DNA of 64,000 bases from positions 338,627 through 402,626 of the forward strand of contig NZ_RXYA01000001.1 in NCBI RefSeq assembly GCF_008086595.1, given 5' to 3'. Both the position numbers and the translations under genes were made by a program. Positions within the stretch are counted from its first letter, which is position 1; each line of letters begins with the position of its first letter. Below the pieces are notes generated by a model, which did not search any database, was not told the DNA's origin, and saw only the letters and a program-made list of their open reading frames with translations. The DNA comes from Acetobacterium paludosum. GTDB taxonomy: Bacteria; Bacillota; Clostridia; Eubacteriales; Eubacteriaceae. Positions 44,702 to 52,860 of this stretch are shown here, in pieces.

Positions 44702-45460
44702 CTAATGTTGTTTAAGAAATCCGGGAAGCGTTTTTAATAATCCTACCAAAATAATGGTGTAAAGTGGTATCAGAAAGATGTTGGTAATAAGTCGAGCAGG
44801 GAGCAAAACTGCAACTGCCTGTCCATAAAGAATACTCAAAAACCACGTGTTCAATAAAATTGATGTGACCATTTGTGAAACACTAACGATAAAAAGAATG
44901 TGATCGCTTCGATATTCACTATCGAGATTTGATTTCTTTACGACAATAATGGGGAAGACAGCAAATGCAATCATTAAAGCAATAAAGATGATAAAGAAAA
45001 CCATGTTTAATGGTTCGCCTGCATAATAAACACTACCATTCGAAAAACTAAACACGCCGAAAATAGCAAGAATAGTCCCGGATAAAGCAACAAAGACTAA
45101 ATTAAACCATTCCAGATATTTGGTTTTCTTCTTTCTTAAAAGCATAAAAAGAAGTCCTGGTATAAAGCCAGTAAGACCGCTAGCCACGGTAAATCCAATG
45201 AAAAATGGACCACCCGGCTTTATGATAAAACACATGAGGTCGGAGATGATACCGACGGCAAAACCCGCAAAAGGACCTAGCAATATGCCGCTGAGCATGA
45301 TAGGCAAAGCAGTGATATTAAGCCTTAGTGAAGGAAAACCACCGAGAGGGATATACACCTCAAATAAAATCTTCAGCACGATGCTGATGGCAATAAGCAG
45401 ACCACAATTGACAACAATTCTTGTTCTTGTGGGACTACTAATAAAAGCATTACTTTTCAT
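44702..45460 (-). CDS. folT: Folate ECF transporter substrate-binding subunit
   Basis: 252 residues with six hydrophobic segments. LRLNITALPIMLSGILLGPFAGFAVGIISDLMCFIIKPGGPFFIGFT near residue 47 is the folate-type S-component pattern. It binds folate at the membrane and works with the shared energising module, which is not encoded nearby. The THF riboswitch in its leader confirms the folate role. AGGAGG precedes the ATG. Confidence 0.93.
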   Translation of the reverse strand: MKSNAFISSPTRTRIVVNCGLLIAISIVLKILFEVYIPLGGFPSLRLNITALPIMLSGILLGPFAGFAVGIISDLMCFIIKPGGPFFIGFTVASGLTGFIPGLLFMLLRKKKTKYLEWFNLVFVALSGTILAIFGVFSFSNGSVYYAGEPLNMVFFIIFIALMIAFAVFPIIVVKKSNLDSEYRSDHILFIVSVSQMVTSILLNTWFLSILYGQAVAVLLPARLITNIFLIPLYTIILVGLLKTLPGFLKQH

Positions 45461-45483
45461 AAATCCTCCTTCGATTATAAAGT

Positions 45484-45604
45484 AATGCTTCCGCGCCTAC
45501 AATCTGCATTGTAACAGCGGAAGCGACAAGATACCGCAATGGTCACATTTCGTTTAAAGGCAACTTCCCATCCTTTAACACTTTACGCATCTTTGTCTAC
45601 TCTG
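45484..45604 (-). promoter_or_regulatory. THF riboswitch before folT
   Basis: The minus strand reads AGAGTAGACAAAGATGCGT, then GATGGGAAGTTGCC, ACGAAATG and GCTTCCGC, nearly identical to the copy before folE. GCTTCCGC can pair with GCGGAAGC just before the AGGAGG of folT, so the same hairpin logic applies although the loop sequences between are different. Confidence 0.92.
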
Positions 45605-45773
45605 GTATTAAGTTATGGCCATTCTAACACGGAGAGAAGGATCATTACAAGGATAAATAATTATCAAAAATATTGGGAAAATCTAGAAAACATTGTTAAT
45701 TTATAGTCAATTGGGTAAATATATTATCATAGTCGTAAATGTTTACAAAATAACAAGCGGTGGAGGGTAATAA

Positions 45774-46079
45774 ATGAAAAAATTATGGAAATGCAGTGAG
45801 TATAATTACATGATGGAATATATTGGAGCACCGGATAATTGTCCCCAATACGGACTATCTCGAAAAAAAATGATTGAAGCTAATGATCAAAAAGATTCTG
45901 ATCGATACTTCACTAATGAGATGAATCAGAAATGGGCAACGTTATCAGACGAAATAATTCAATTGTCAAAAGAAAGAAGTAATATTAATTTAGATCGTTC
46001 TGAAGTGGCGGTTTTTCAAAAAGCAGAAGAAATAAGATATATGATTGATAAAATGTCAAAGGCCGAAATGGTAGGATAA
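45774..46079 (+). CDS. Rubredoxin-like small protein with half of its metal cysteines lost
   Basis: 101 residues behind [31 protein letters not shown] at residues 5-27 lines up with the rubredoxin-like pattern WKCxxCGY..APxxCPxCG, but the second cysteine of each pair is tyrosine (Y10, Y26). The C-terminal part ([24 protein letters not shown].. and [16 protein letters not shown]) is a conserved helical tail of clostridial proteins of this kind. A normal four-cysteine site cannot form. It may be a decaying paralogue or bind in another way. Confidence 0.6.
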
Positions 46080-46155
46080 GTCGAAAAATAAAAATGATAA
46101 AAAGATATTGAATTAGAGTGAAGGTTTGTGTTATGATAGCTTAGTAAGTTTTACT

Positions 46156-46231
46156 GCTGGCGTGGCACAGATGGTAGCGCAACTGATTCGTAATCAGTAG
46201 GTCGGCGGTTCGATTCCGCCCGCTAGCTCCA
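46156..46231 (+). tRNA. tRNA-Thr (anticodon CGT)
   Basis: 76 bases with encoded CCA. Acceptor GCTGGCG pairs with CGCTAGC (one G-T), anticodon arm ACTGA-TTCGTAA-TCAGT gives CGT, T arm GGCGG-TTCGATT-CCGCC. The 3' part from the anticodon loop to beyond the end recurs at 53049 and 63293, so this tRNA is an integration target. Confidence 0.96.
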
Positions 46232-46246
46232 GTAAAAAATAATATT
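46187..46246 (+). repeat. att repeat copy 1 (inside and after tRNA-Thr)
   Basis: Starts TTCGTAATCAGTAGGTCGG in the anticodon loop and runs to AAATAATAT after the tRNA. Copies at 53049 and 63293; the third differs by two compensating changes in the T stem. Confidence 0.88.
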
Positions 46247-46385
46247 TTGTTAAAAGAACGGCTTTAATTAGTGGTTCTTTTTTTGATTTTTGTCTCCACC
46301 TAAAGTATGACCGACTGTGAAAAATCAAAAAACTCTGGCTATTTTACCCCTATTTTTTGTCGTGCTTTTGTAAGCTGAGTGAGTG
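46232..46385 (+). repeat. Left-end repeat of element 1, with tRNA terminator
   Basis: Similar to 53096-53258 over about 150 bases (shared CTCCACCTAAAGTATGACCG and GGCTATTTTACCCCT). AAGAAC (46254) pairs with GTTCTT (46273) before a T-run: terminator of tRNA-Thr. GTCGTG at 46359 is a possible integrase arm site. Confidence 0.75.
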
Positions 46386-46490
46386 TTGAATATTATCATT
46401 AAAAAGAGCACCCTGTTCATAGGAGGGCCATCTGGGTATAGTTTATCATCATATGCCAATAAAGCATAAATAACTACAGGGGGTCTATTT

Positions 46491-46544
46491 ATGACCAAGT
46501 ATCGAGAAATCCTTCGACTTCACAGTGTTTATAGTAAGATATAA
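46491..46544 (+). pseudogene. IS21-type transposase (IstA) N-terminal fragment
   Basis: ATG behind AGGGGG encodes MTKYREILRLHSVYSKI and then stops. The first 12 residues are the usual IstA start; everything after is lost. 46386-46490 and 46545-46618 show no gene. Confidence 0.6.
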
Positions 46545-46618
46545 ATACCCCAGGCAGACTTTTAAAAACACAAATATTTGTCTGTTCAGATAAGCTGTTT
46601 TGGTTTATCATAGTGATA

Positions 46619-46661
46619 TGCACCCAACATCTGATTTTCATTATATCAGATGTTGGGCGCA
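46619..46661 (+). repeat. 16-bp inverted repeat with T tail
   Basis: TGCACCCAACATCTGA pairs with TCAGATGTTGGGCGCA (one mismatch), 11-base loop, then TTTTT: a terminator-like hairpin with no obvious gene before it. 46662-47060 contains no convincing gene. Confidence 0.7.
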
Positions 46662-47060
46662 TTTTTCTGTCAACTTCTGTTTTTCAGAAGCTTTAGATTG
46701 TGTTGTTTTAAGGTCTCAGCTGAATTTTGAAGCTGGGAAAGTTGAGATTATTAAATTTGATCATTGTACAAGCAATATAAAAATGATACACTATCAAATT
46801 ATATCGTAGGCGACTAATTATAGAATGTTATGATTCTTTGCGTTAAGCTTTACATACGATCAAACATACTCTATTTCAACTCGCTTAATCCTCTTGTACA
46901 CTACCGCCGTATCATTGAAAATGTGAGGTAACTGATATTATGGAAATAGAAATAAAAGTTGAGTTATTAACAATAACTATTAATCATCAGCTTGGACGGA
47001 TTGATACCGGAATTATGTATCAACGGAAATATTCCGACTCCTATTTTAGAAGGTAAATTT

Positions 47061-47636
47061 ATGAAAAAAGAAATCAGTCGCAGAGACAGAAAAAAACGAC
47101 AGGTACTCGCTACACTGGTTGATGTTACAATGAAACTATTTATTGAAAAGGGATTTGAGGAAACCACCATATCTGAAATTGCAACAACAGCGGATATTGG
47201 CACAGGAACATTTTATAATTATTTTCATTCAAAAGAGGATCTTCTTAAGTATGTTCTGGCAAAAAAACTGGACGACACAAAGGATTCTCTGGAAGACTTG
47301 AATCACTCATCGATGAGTCCGCCAGAAAAAATTGCACAAATTTTATTAACCATCGGAAAAATTTTTAAAGAAAATCAGCAATTATTTAACTTATGCAATC
47401 ACCATCTCGCCCTGATGGGACCACCCCACGGAACTGAATTCAGGGATATTTTAGTTAATATGATCCAGGAAGGACAAAAAAATGGCGACTTCAGAAACGA
47501 TATTCCCATTGAAATGATCACTGAACTGTTTATGGGCTTAATTAAATCTGCAATCACCAGCCATTCGAAAATCCCTTTTGAGAAAAACCTGAGTTGCAAA
47601 TTAAGTTTATTTATGAACGGGCTTTTGGAGAAATAA
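47061..47636 (+). CDS. TetR-family regulator (element 1)
   Basis: 191 residues from the ATG at 47061 (AGAAGG upstream); the longer frame from 46992 lacks a site. HTH: TMKLFIEKGFEETTISEIATTADIGTGTFYNYFHSKEDLL, about residues 19-58. The ligand domain (ENQQLFNLCNHHLALMGPPHGTEF) is of unknown specificity. It is convergent with the DUF3786 gene. Target not evident from sequence. Confidence 0.92.
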   Translation: MKKEISRRDRKKRQVLATLVDVTMKLFIEKGFEETTISEIATTADIGTGTFYNYFHSKEDLLKYVLAKKLDDTKDSLEDLNHSSMSPPEKIAQILLTIGKIFKENQQLFNLCNHHLALMGPPHGTEFRDILVNMIQEGQKNGDFRNDIPIEMITELFMGLIKSAITSHSKIPFEKNLSCKLSLFMNGLLEK

Positions 47637-47686
47637 TACCACGATAAATTGACAATGGTTTATCTCTCCATGATCGATTATCTTAA

Positions 47687-48322
47687 TTATGCCAGTCGTT
47701 TTAGTCCTGCCGCATCGATAAGACGATTCACAAGATCACTGCCAATTCCGATAACGGTTTCCTCATGGGTAAAATCTGTTATTTTTTCATCAAACAGGAT
47801 CGTTGCCTGGGCCGGTAGTTCATCGTCCCCGTCCCAAAAAAGAAACTGAATTGGCATACAGGTGAATGCCATTGCCTGAAATCCCGCATCTGAATTTGAC
47901 AACCGTTCAAAACCAAGTTTTTCTCCAGTCTCGATTAATTGTAGGGTTTTACCTTCAAATGTTTTGGCAAAGGGATTTAGCGTTGATTTTTTAAATGCCG
48001 GACTAAATGGTGCTGCTCCCCTCAGTTCGTGTAGGGGAATAAAATTATTGGAATTTCTTGGTGCTTCTTTAGAAAAATGAAACAAATGATAAATGGCTGA
48101 TTGAGTACAAAAATCCAACTCTTCTTCTGGTTTTTCAATATTATGAATTTTGGCATCAGATCGGTTAATTTCATAATCGACACCAAAATAAGTAATTGGC
48201 AGGTTATTATCATTGTAACCGGGTAGTCCCAGGGCAACATAGCGTTCCCGGAAGTCAGTCTCCAAAGTCTTTAGTCTCCAATATTCGCACACATTTTTGT
48301 AATTATCTTTTTGCATATCCAT
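47687..48322 (-). CDS. DUF3786 protein (element 1)
   Basis: 211 residues. The landmark FLFWDGDDELPAQATILFDEKI near residue 148 equals WLGDDEFPPEAQILFD of the acs-cluster proteins at 8851 and 9498; ITYFGVDYEINRSD is the N-terminal strand pair. The middle has diverged. Minus-strand GGAGGAGA precedes the start. A mobile copy of a family otherwise placed in the CODH/ACS cluster; with the CooC genes nearby it supports a CODH-related cargo. Confidence 0.8.
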   Translation of the reverse strand: MDMQKDNYKNVCEYWRLKTLETDFRERYVALGLPGYNDNNLPITYFGVDYEINRSDAKIHNIEKPEEELDFCTQSAIYHLFHFSKEAPRNSNNFIPLHELRGAAPFSPAFKKSTLNPFAKTFEGKTLQLIETGEKLGFERLSNSDAGFQAMAFTCMPIQFLFWDGDDELPAQATILFDEKITDFTHEETVIGIGSDLVNRLIDAAGLKRLA

Positions 48323-49030
48323 CTCTCCTCCATTTTCTATTCATGCATTGATGAGTTAATATTTTTAGTGAACAATTTCAATTATGAACGCATTCACATT
48401 GATGTTAACGTTGTTTTTCTGATTTGTCAATAAAATTTAATGTATTTATATAACAGATCGATAAAATATCAATAGGAGGTTGTTGTTTTGGAGATCAGTA
48501 TATTTGCAGGAAAAAAAATCAAGCAGAACAGCGATGAAACATAAAGATATTTTAAGTGATGCTCAACAATAGTTTGCGGAAAAATATGAGTTATCAGCTA
48601 GGAGCAGGCTTGCCTGCATCTGTTGAACCGACTGTTAAAAATGAATGAAAAAGTTGCATAGGCAGAGATTTCCAAAGGATTTGACCGCCGTAACTTATCG
48701 CCGAAACGTACTTCACCACATGGGATGTCTATGCCGTGATGATTATGGTTGCAACGGCCTCGTCCCCTGAAACAGGAAAATGGCCTTTTAGATCCATTTG
48801 CAAGAACCTTCTCAGGACACATGGATAAATTGGAAAAGTTATTAAAATTAATGTGGGGAATCAAACATGCTGTTTGATATAAGTGCCACTGATTTTATTC
48901 ATGGAGAAAGCATGGTCACAATTGATATGGTTGCACTCTATCAGTTAGCCGAACTGGCAGGTCTTAGTGTGGACTCAAGCGCCCTGCCTTTGCAATGGTA
49001 ATTTTTCCTGACTGCCCCGGCAGAAGCAAT
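48323..49030. other. Decayed coding DNA
   Basis: About 700 bases with no intact gene. Short stretches look like old coding DNA in changing frames, e.g. LDPFARTFSGHMDKLEKLLKLMWG at 48787-48860 in pieces and MLFDISATDFIHGESM from 48870, both then stopped. The family of origin is not recognised. Confidence 0.45.
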
Positions 49031-49612
49031 TCATGCCCGATCAGGATCAAGAAAAGCTTGGATACCAGCACGAAGAAAGCCATCGATGGTCAGCTGAATT
49101 TTTTTCCAGTCAGTGCAATGGTTTTTAAACATCATTTGGTTGATGGTCAGACAACCATTGATCTGAAAATAAAAAATGGCTTCGGCCTGTTCATAGGTTA
49201 GAATACTGTTTTGCATGAGTCGGGTCACAAAATCTTCCTTGGCCAAATCCGACAGTTTACCAATGAGTCGCGATGCCGCGATTTCATCAAAAAAAAGCGG
49301 CCGGTATTTCTGATTGGATTGCATTTTTTCACAAAAGGGATAGGTACAGTTCATTTTGTCCGGACACAAGACATGATCAAGAACATCGGAGGTATCGGCT
49401 AACGCATCGCTTAATACGTCATCTAATACATCATCCAAATCATAATAATGGAGATAAAAAGTTCCCCGATTAATTTCGCAGATTTGGCAGATCATTGTAA
49501 CGCTGATCTTGCCAAATTTTTTTTTGCTCAGTTCATTTAAAAAAGCTTCCTTAATCGCTTTTCGTGTGTACCGGGTTCGCCGATCATTTTTCTTTACTTC
49601 TTGATTTCGCAT
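49031..49612 (-). CDS. TetR-family regulator divergent from the CooC cassette
   Basis: 193 residues from the ATG at 49612, with minus-strand AGGAG 5 bases upstream; the longer frame to 49687 has no site. HTH: AFLNELSKKKFGKISVTMICQICEINRGTFYLHYYDLDDVL. Cysteines in DHVLCPDKMNCTYPFCEK (about residues 82-99) could sense a metal or redox state. Divergent from the CooC operon with operator-like repeats in between, so it probably represses that operon. Confidence 0.9.
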   Translation of the reverse strand: MRNQEVKKNDRRTRYTRKAIKEAFLNELSKKKFGKISVTMICQICEINRGTFYLHYYDLDDVLDDVLSDALADTSDVLDHVLCPDKMNCTYPFCEKMQSNQKYRPLFFDEIAASRLIGKLSDLAKEDFVTRLMQNSILTYEQAEAIFYFQINGCLTINQMMFKNHCTDWKKIQLTIDGFLRAGIQAFLDPDRA

Positions 49613-49629
49613 TTTTACTCCTGAAATTG

Positions 49630-49741
49630 ACAGATTCATCAATCTGTTGATAAACAAAACAAATCGAAAAAACTGATGATTGAACAATTACTCTCCCGTT
49701 ATTATAATGAATTCAGTAAGAAAAATCAACGGTATGTTGAT
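49630..49741 (+). promoter_or_regulatory. Promoter and operator repeats of the CooC cassette
   Basis: TTGAAC at 49680-49685 and TATAAT at 49703-49708, spacing 17, for the rightward operon. ATCAAC-5-GTTGAT at 49725-49741 lies 10-26 bases after the predicted start, and ACAGATT-4-AATCTGT at 49630-49647, overlapping ATCAA-4-TTGAT, lies near the TetR start. The repeated ATCAA/TTGAT half sites suggest one dimeric repressor. Confidence 0.65.
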
Positions 49742-49776
49742 AATTTTACAATGCGTTGAGTTGAGGAGGAGAGAAA

Positions 49777-50547
49777 ATGGGACATATTATTGCATTAGCC
49801 GGTAAAGGTGGGGTTGGCAAAACGACACTTTGTGGCTTACTGATTCAGTATTTGTGTGATACCGGAAAGGTGCCGGTGTTAGCAGTGGATGCTGATGCCA
49901 ATTCAAATTTGAATGAGGTACTTGGGGTCGAGGCGGGTCCAACGATGGGTGCACTTCGAGAAATCATCGAGCGGGCTGGCGTTGATTCAAGCTATGAGAT
50001 TCCCAATGGAATAACAAAGGCAGTCTATATGGAAATGCGGATGAACGATGCAATTACCGAAGAAAAAGATTATGATCTGATGGTGATGGGACGTTCACAG
50101 GGCCAAGGATGTTACTGTTTTGTAAATGGGATTGTCCAAACTCAGATTCAGCGACTTCAGACGAATTACCCGTTTATCGTTGTTGATAATGAAGCCGGGA
50201 TGGAACATATCAGCCGGGGATTATTGCCAAAAATAGATACGATGATTCTGGTGAGTGACTGTTCCCGCCGCGGCGTACAGGCAGCCGGAAGGATTTCCAG
50301 GCTGATAAGCGAATTAAAGGTTCAGCCAACGAAAATGGGTCTAATTGTCAATCGGGCACCCGAAGGAAAGCTTGATCCCGGGACGCTGGAAGAAGTTCAA
50401 ATTCAGGGATTACCGCTTTTGGGTGTTGTTCCACAAGATCAGCAAGTTTATCAGTATGACTGTGATGGCAAACCAATTGTTAAGTTGCCTGACGATTCCC
50501 CAGTTCGTGCTGCACTGAAGCAAATTGCCGATAAGCTGCAATTATAA
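49777..50547 (+). CDS. CooC-type ATPase, island copy A
   Basis: 256 residues behind TGAGGAGGAG. P-loop GKGGVGKTT at 9-17 and CYC in GQGCYCFVNG near residue 111. It is clearly the counterpart of the chromosomal cooC at 6034 (shared VDADANSNLNEVLG, VVDNEAGMEHISRG, LVSDCSRRGVQAAGRI). Expected to be a nickel-loading ATPase for CODH-type metal clusters. First gene of a five-gene unit with tight spacing. Confidence 0.9.
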   Translation: MGHIIALAGKGGVGKTTLCGLLIQYLCDTGKVPVLAVDADANSNLNEVLGVEAGPTMGALREIIERAGVDSSYEIPNGITKAVYMEMRMNDAITEEKDYDLMVMGRSQGQGCYCFVNGIVQTQIQRLQTNYPFIVVDNEAGMEHISRGLLPKIDTMILVSDCSRRGVQAAGRISRLISELKVQPTKMGLIVNRAPEGKLDPGTLEEVQIQGLPLLGVVPQDQQVYQYDCDGKPIVKLPDDSPVRAALKQIADKLQL

Positions 50548-50559
50548 AGGAGTAAAAAA

Positions 50560-50760
50560 ATGAGTATCTTAGCAGGATGTCATGAGGCCCGTAATAATTT
50601 TGTTTTAAAAGAAATTGCTTGCCCCGAATGCGGTGATTATATTAAATTATTTGTCCGAGATGGCAAAACGATCGGAACAGAAAAATGTGCCAGCTGTGAT
50701 TATGTGATTGGCGAAGGTTTAAGTCTATCAGAAATTTTAAGGGAACAACATGGCGCTTGA
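50560..50760 (+). CDS. Small zinc-ribbon protein of the CooC cassette
   Basis: 66 residues behind AAAGGAG. CPEC near residue 21 and CASC near residue 44 form a rubredoxin-like knuckle pair that would bind zinc, iron or nickel. Its end overlaps the next gene by 11 bases. No family recognised; position suggests a metal carrier or scaffold for the adjacent ATPases. Confidence 0.65.
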   Translation: MSILAGCHEARNNFVLKEIACPECGDYIKLFVRDGKTIGTEKCASCDYVIGEGLSLSEILREQHGA

Positions 50761-50989
50761 TCAAATAAAACAGTTTATTGAATCAAAAGAGTGGCCGTAT
50801 CGCTACACCGATGTCGCAGAACTGGGGAGTATTGATTTTGAATACCTGGGTGTCAGTTACCATGTCTGGGAATTTATGGATGACCAGTATGGTGTCGAAA
50901 GCAATGTGAAAAATATTGGAAAGCTTGAAGAATTTCTGGGTGATTATGAAAATGATCTGATTGAGATTATGAAAAAATGGGGAGAATAG
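50750..50989 (+). CDS. Small acidic protein of the CooC cassette
   Basis: 79 residues, starting inside the preceding gene. Contains IKQFIESKEWPYRYTDVAELGSIDFEYLGVSYHVWEF, a beta-rich core, and an acidic C-terminal helix (LEEFLGDYENDLIEIMKKW). No family recognised. Stop lies 1 base before the next start, so it is made together with the ATPases. Confidence 0.65.
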   Translation: MALDQIKQFIESKEWPYRYTDVAELGSIDFEYLGVSYHVWEFMDDQYGVESNVKNIGKLEEFLGDYENDLIEIMKKWGE

Positions 50990-50990
50990 C

Positions 50991-51758
50991 ATGAAAATAG
51001 CCGTAACAGGAAAAGGCGGGGTCGGAAAAACAACGATTGCTGCAACATTAGCGCGTTTGTATGCACAAGAAGGAAAACGGGTGATTGCCGCCGATGCCGA
51101 TCCCGATGCAAATTTGGCATTGGCATTAGGATTTACCGAAGAAGAAGCGGATGCCATTGTTCCGATCAGCGCAATGAAAAAAATGATTGCTGAACGGACT
51201 GGAGTAACTGAGCAGAACACGTTTTTTAAACTTAATCCCCGGGTCGAAGATATTCCGGAAATTTACAGTCGTGAGCACGAGGGTGTTAAATTGCTGGTTT
51301 TGGGAACGGTTGAAACAGCTGGTGGAGGATGCATTTGCCCGGAGAATATCATTTTGAAAACACTGATCAGCAACCTGATTTTATTCAGGGACGAGGTAGC
51401 TATTTTGGATATGGAAGCTGGTCTCGAGCATTTGGGCAGAGGAACAACACAGGGAATGGATCAGTTTATTGTGGTAATTGAGCCCGGTGCCAGAAGCATC
51501 CAGACCTATCGCAACGTCAAACGGCTGGCCAGAGACTTAGGGGTTCCTCGCGTGGGCGTGGTTGCCAACAAAATTCGGGATGAGAAGGATGAAGCGTTTA
51601 TCCGTTCAAAAATACCCGAGGAGGAGCTGTTGGGGCTGATTCATTTCAATTCGGAAGTTATTGATGCTGACCGTAATGGCATATCACCTTTTGATTGCAG
51701 TCAGGGACTGATTGATGAGATTATTAGCATTAAAGAAAGGATTGAACAAAAACAATGA
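50991..51758 (+). CDS. CooC-type ATPase, island copy B
   Basis: 255 residues. P-loop GKGGVGKTT at 7-15 and CIC in GGGCICPENIILKTL near residue 115. Counterpart of the chromosomal cooC at 15749: shared ADADPDANLALALG, PISAMKKMIAERTG, VVIEPGARSIQTYRNVK. The site TGGGGAGA is in the end of the preceding gene. Overlaps the next gene by 4 bases (ATGA). Confidence 0.9.
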   Translation: MKIAVTGKGGVGKTTIAATLARLYAQEGKRVIAADADPDANLALALGFTEEEADAIVPISAMKKMIAERTGVTEQNTFFKLNPRVEDIPEIYSREHEGVKLLVLGTVETAGGGCICPENIILKTLISNLILFRDEVAILDMEAGLEHLGRGTTQGMDQFIVVIEPGARSIQTYRNVKRLARDLGVPRVGVVANKIRDEKDEAFIRSKIPEEELLGLIHFNSEVIDADRNGISPFDCSQGLIDEIISIKERIEQKQ

Positions 51759-52513
51759 AAATAGCAATATGTGGAAAAGGTGGTTGTGGTAAAAGCACGA
51801 TTACAACCCTATTGGCAAAAACATTGGCCGGAAAAAATAAAGAAGTGCTGATTATTGATTCGGACGAGTCAAATTATGGTTTACATGTCCAATTGGGTAT
51901 GGAGTCGCCAAAAGGATTTACCGGTTACTTTGGTGGCAAGGAGAAGGTGATGACGGATATGTTACTGTCTCAGTTCAGCCATCAATTTTTTCATCAAGCT
52001 TGGACCGTAGCGGATATTCCGGCAGGATACTATACCGAAAAAAATAAAATTAAACTAATGGTAAGCGGGAAAATTAATCAGGCTAATGAAGGGTGTTCCT
52101 GTGCAATGGGGACGGTGATCGGGCAATTTATTGCGAATCTGCAACTAAATAAAGATCAGGTTGCCCTGATGGATATGGAAGCAGGAGTTGAACACTTTGG
52201 TCGAAGCATTGACAATGGCGTTGATATGATTCTGATGGTTGTCGATCCATCGCATGAATCGTTGAAGCTCACAAAAAAAATTGCCGGTTTGGCGGCAAGT
52301 ATTGATAAACCAATTTATTATATACTAAATAAGACCACTGATGGAAATAAAAAGGTGATGTGTGAAAGCATTGAAAAATCCGAGAAAATTATTGCTGAAA
52401 TTGGTTTGGATCAAGAGATTATGGAAGCAGGATTAACCGGCAAAGAATTATTTCTATCAGAAACAATTGCAACAGATTTGCGGAGATTATCATCGCGTTA
52501 TTTTCAATCGTAA
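51755..52513 (+). CDS. CooC-type ATPase, island copy C
   Basis: 252 residues, third MinD-like ATPase in the cassette. P-loop GKGGCGKST at 7-15 with an unusual Cys, CSC in NEGCSCAMG near residue 114, and MDMEAGVEHFGRSIDNGVDMILMVVDPSHES. It has no counterpart in the chromosomal acs cluster and has lost the DADPDANL segment (here DSDESNYGLHVQLGME), so it forms another subtype. Nickel or other metal insertion is inferred from family and context. Confidence 0.88.
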   Translation: MKIAICGKGGCGKSTITTLLAKTLAGKNKEVLIIDSDESNYGLHVQLGMESPKGFTGYFGGKEKVMTDMLLSQFSHQFFHQAWTVADIPAGYYTEKNKIKLMVSGKINQANEGCSCAMGTVIGQFIANLQLNKDQVALMDMEAGVEHFGRSIDNGVDMILMVVDPSHESLKLTKKIAGLAASIDKPIYYILNKTTDGNKKVMCESIEKSEKIIAEIGLDQEIMEAGLTGKELFLSETIATDLRRLSSRYFQS

Positions 52514-52860
52514 TTCATCAGATGGTTATATTTTTAGTATTACTTTTGTAGGATATGCTGCGGTAAGGAGGGATATACTAAAGGAAAACTATTTACCAGA
52601 ACTTGCAACATCCTTTGACAAAAGATTTAGATTTTCATTATTTAAAACTTATTGTTTGGATCAATTAGCGACACCTGTATTGGAAAAGTTTAAACATCGT
52701 GCTATATTCTCCCTGTCAGAGAGATAGATATACTGCTGGTTACGGGTATCGATTAGAGGGGAATGAAATTAAATTAGTGGAAAAGGGTGGTGCTGCACCA
52801 GGTACTACTAAAGGAGCTTTTTTGGAACAATAGAATAATATTACTCTTGTTTTTCTACAT
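52514..52860. other. Decayed coding DNA at the end of element 1
   Basis: About 350 bases. A short frame with RRDILKENYLPELATSFDKRFRFSLFKTYCLDQLATPVLEKFKHRAIF is open across 52560-52727, then RYTAGYGYRLEGNEIKLVEKGG continues in another register to 52832. Origin not recognised; no full gene. Confidence 0.45.

Noticed and set aside
46600..46809. 69-residue open frame on the plus strand
   Set aside because: It runs across the perfect inverted repeat at 46619-46661, has no ribosome-binding site and no recognisable sequence.
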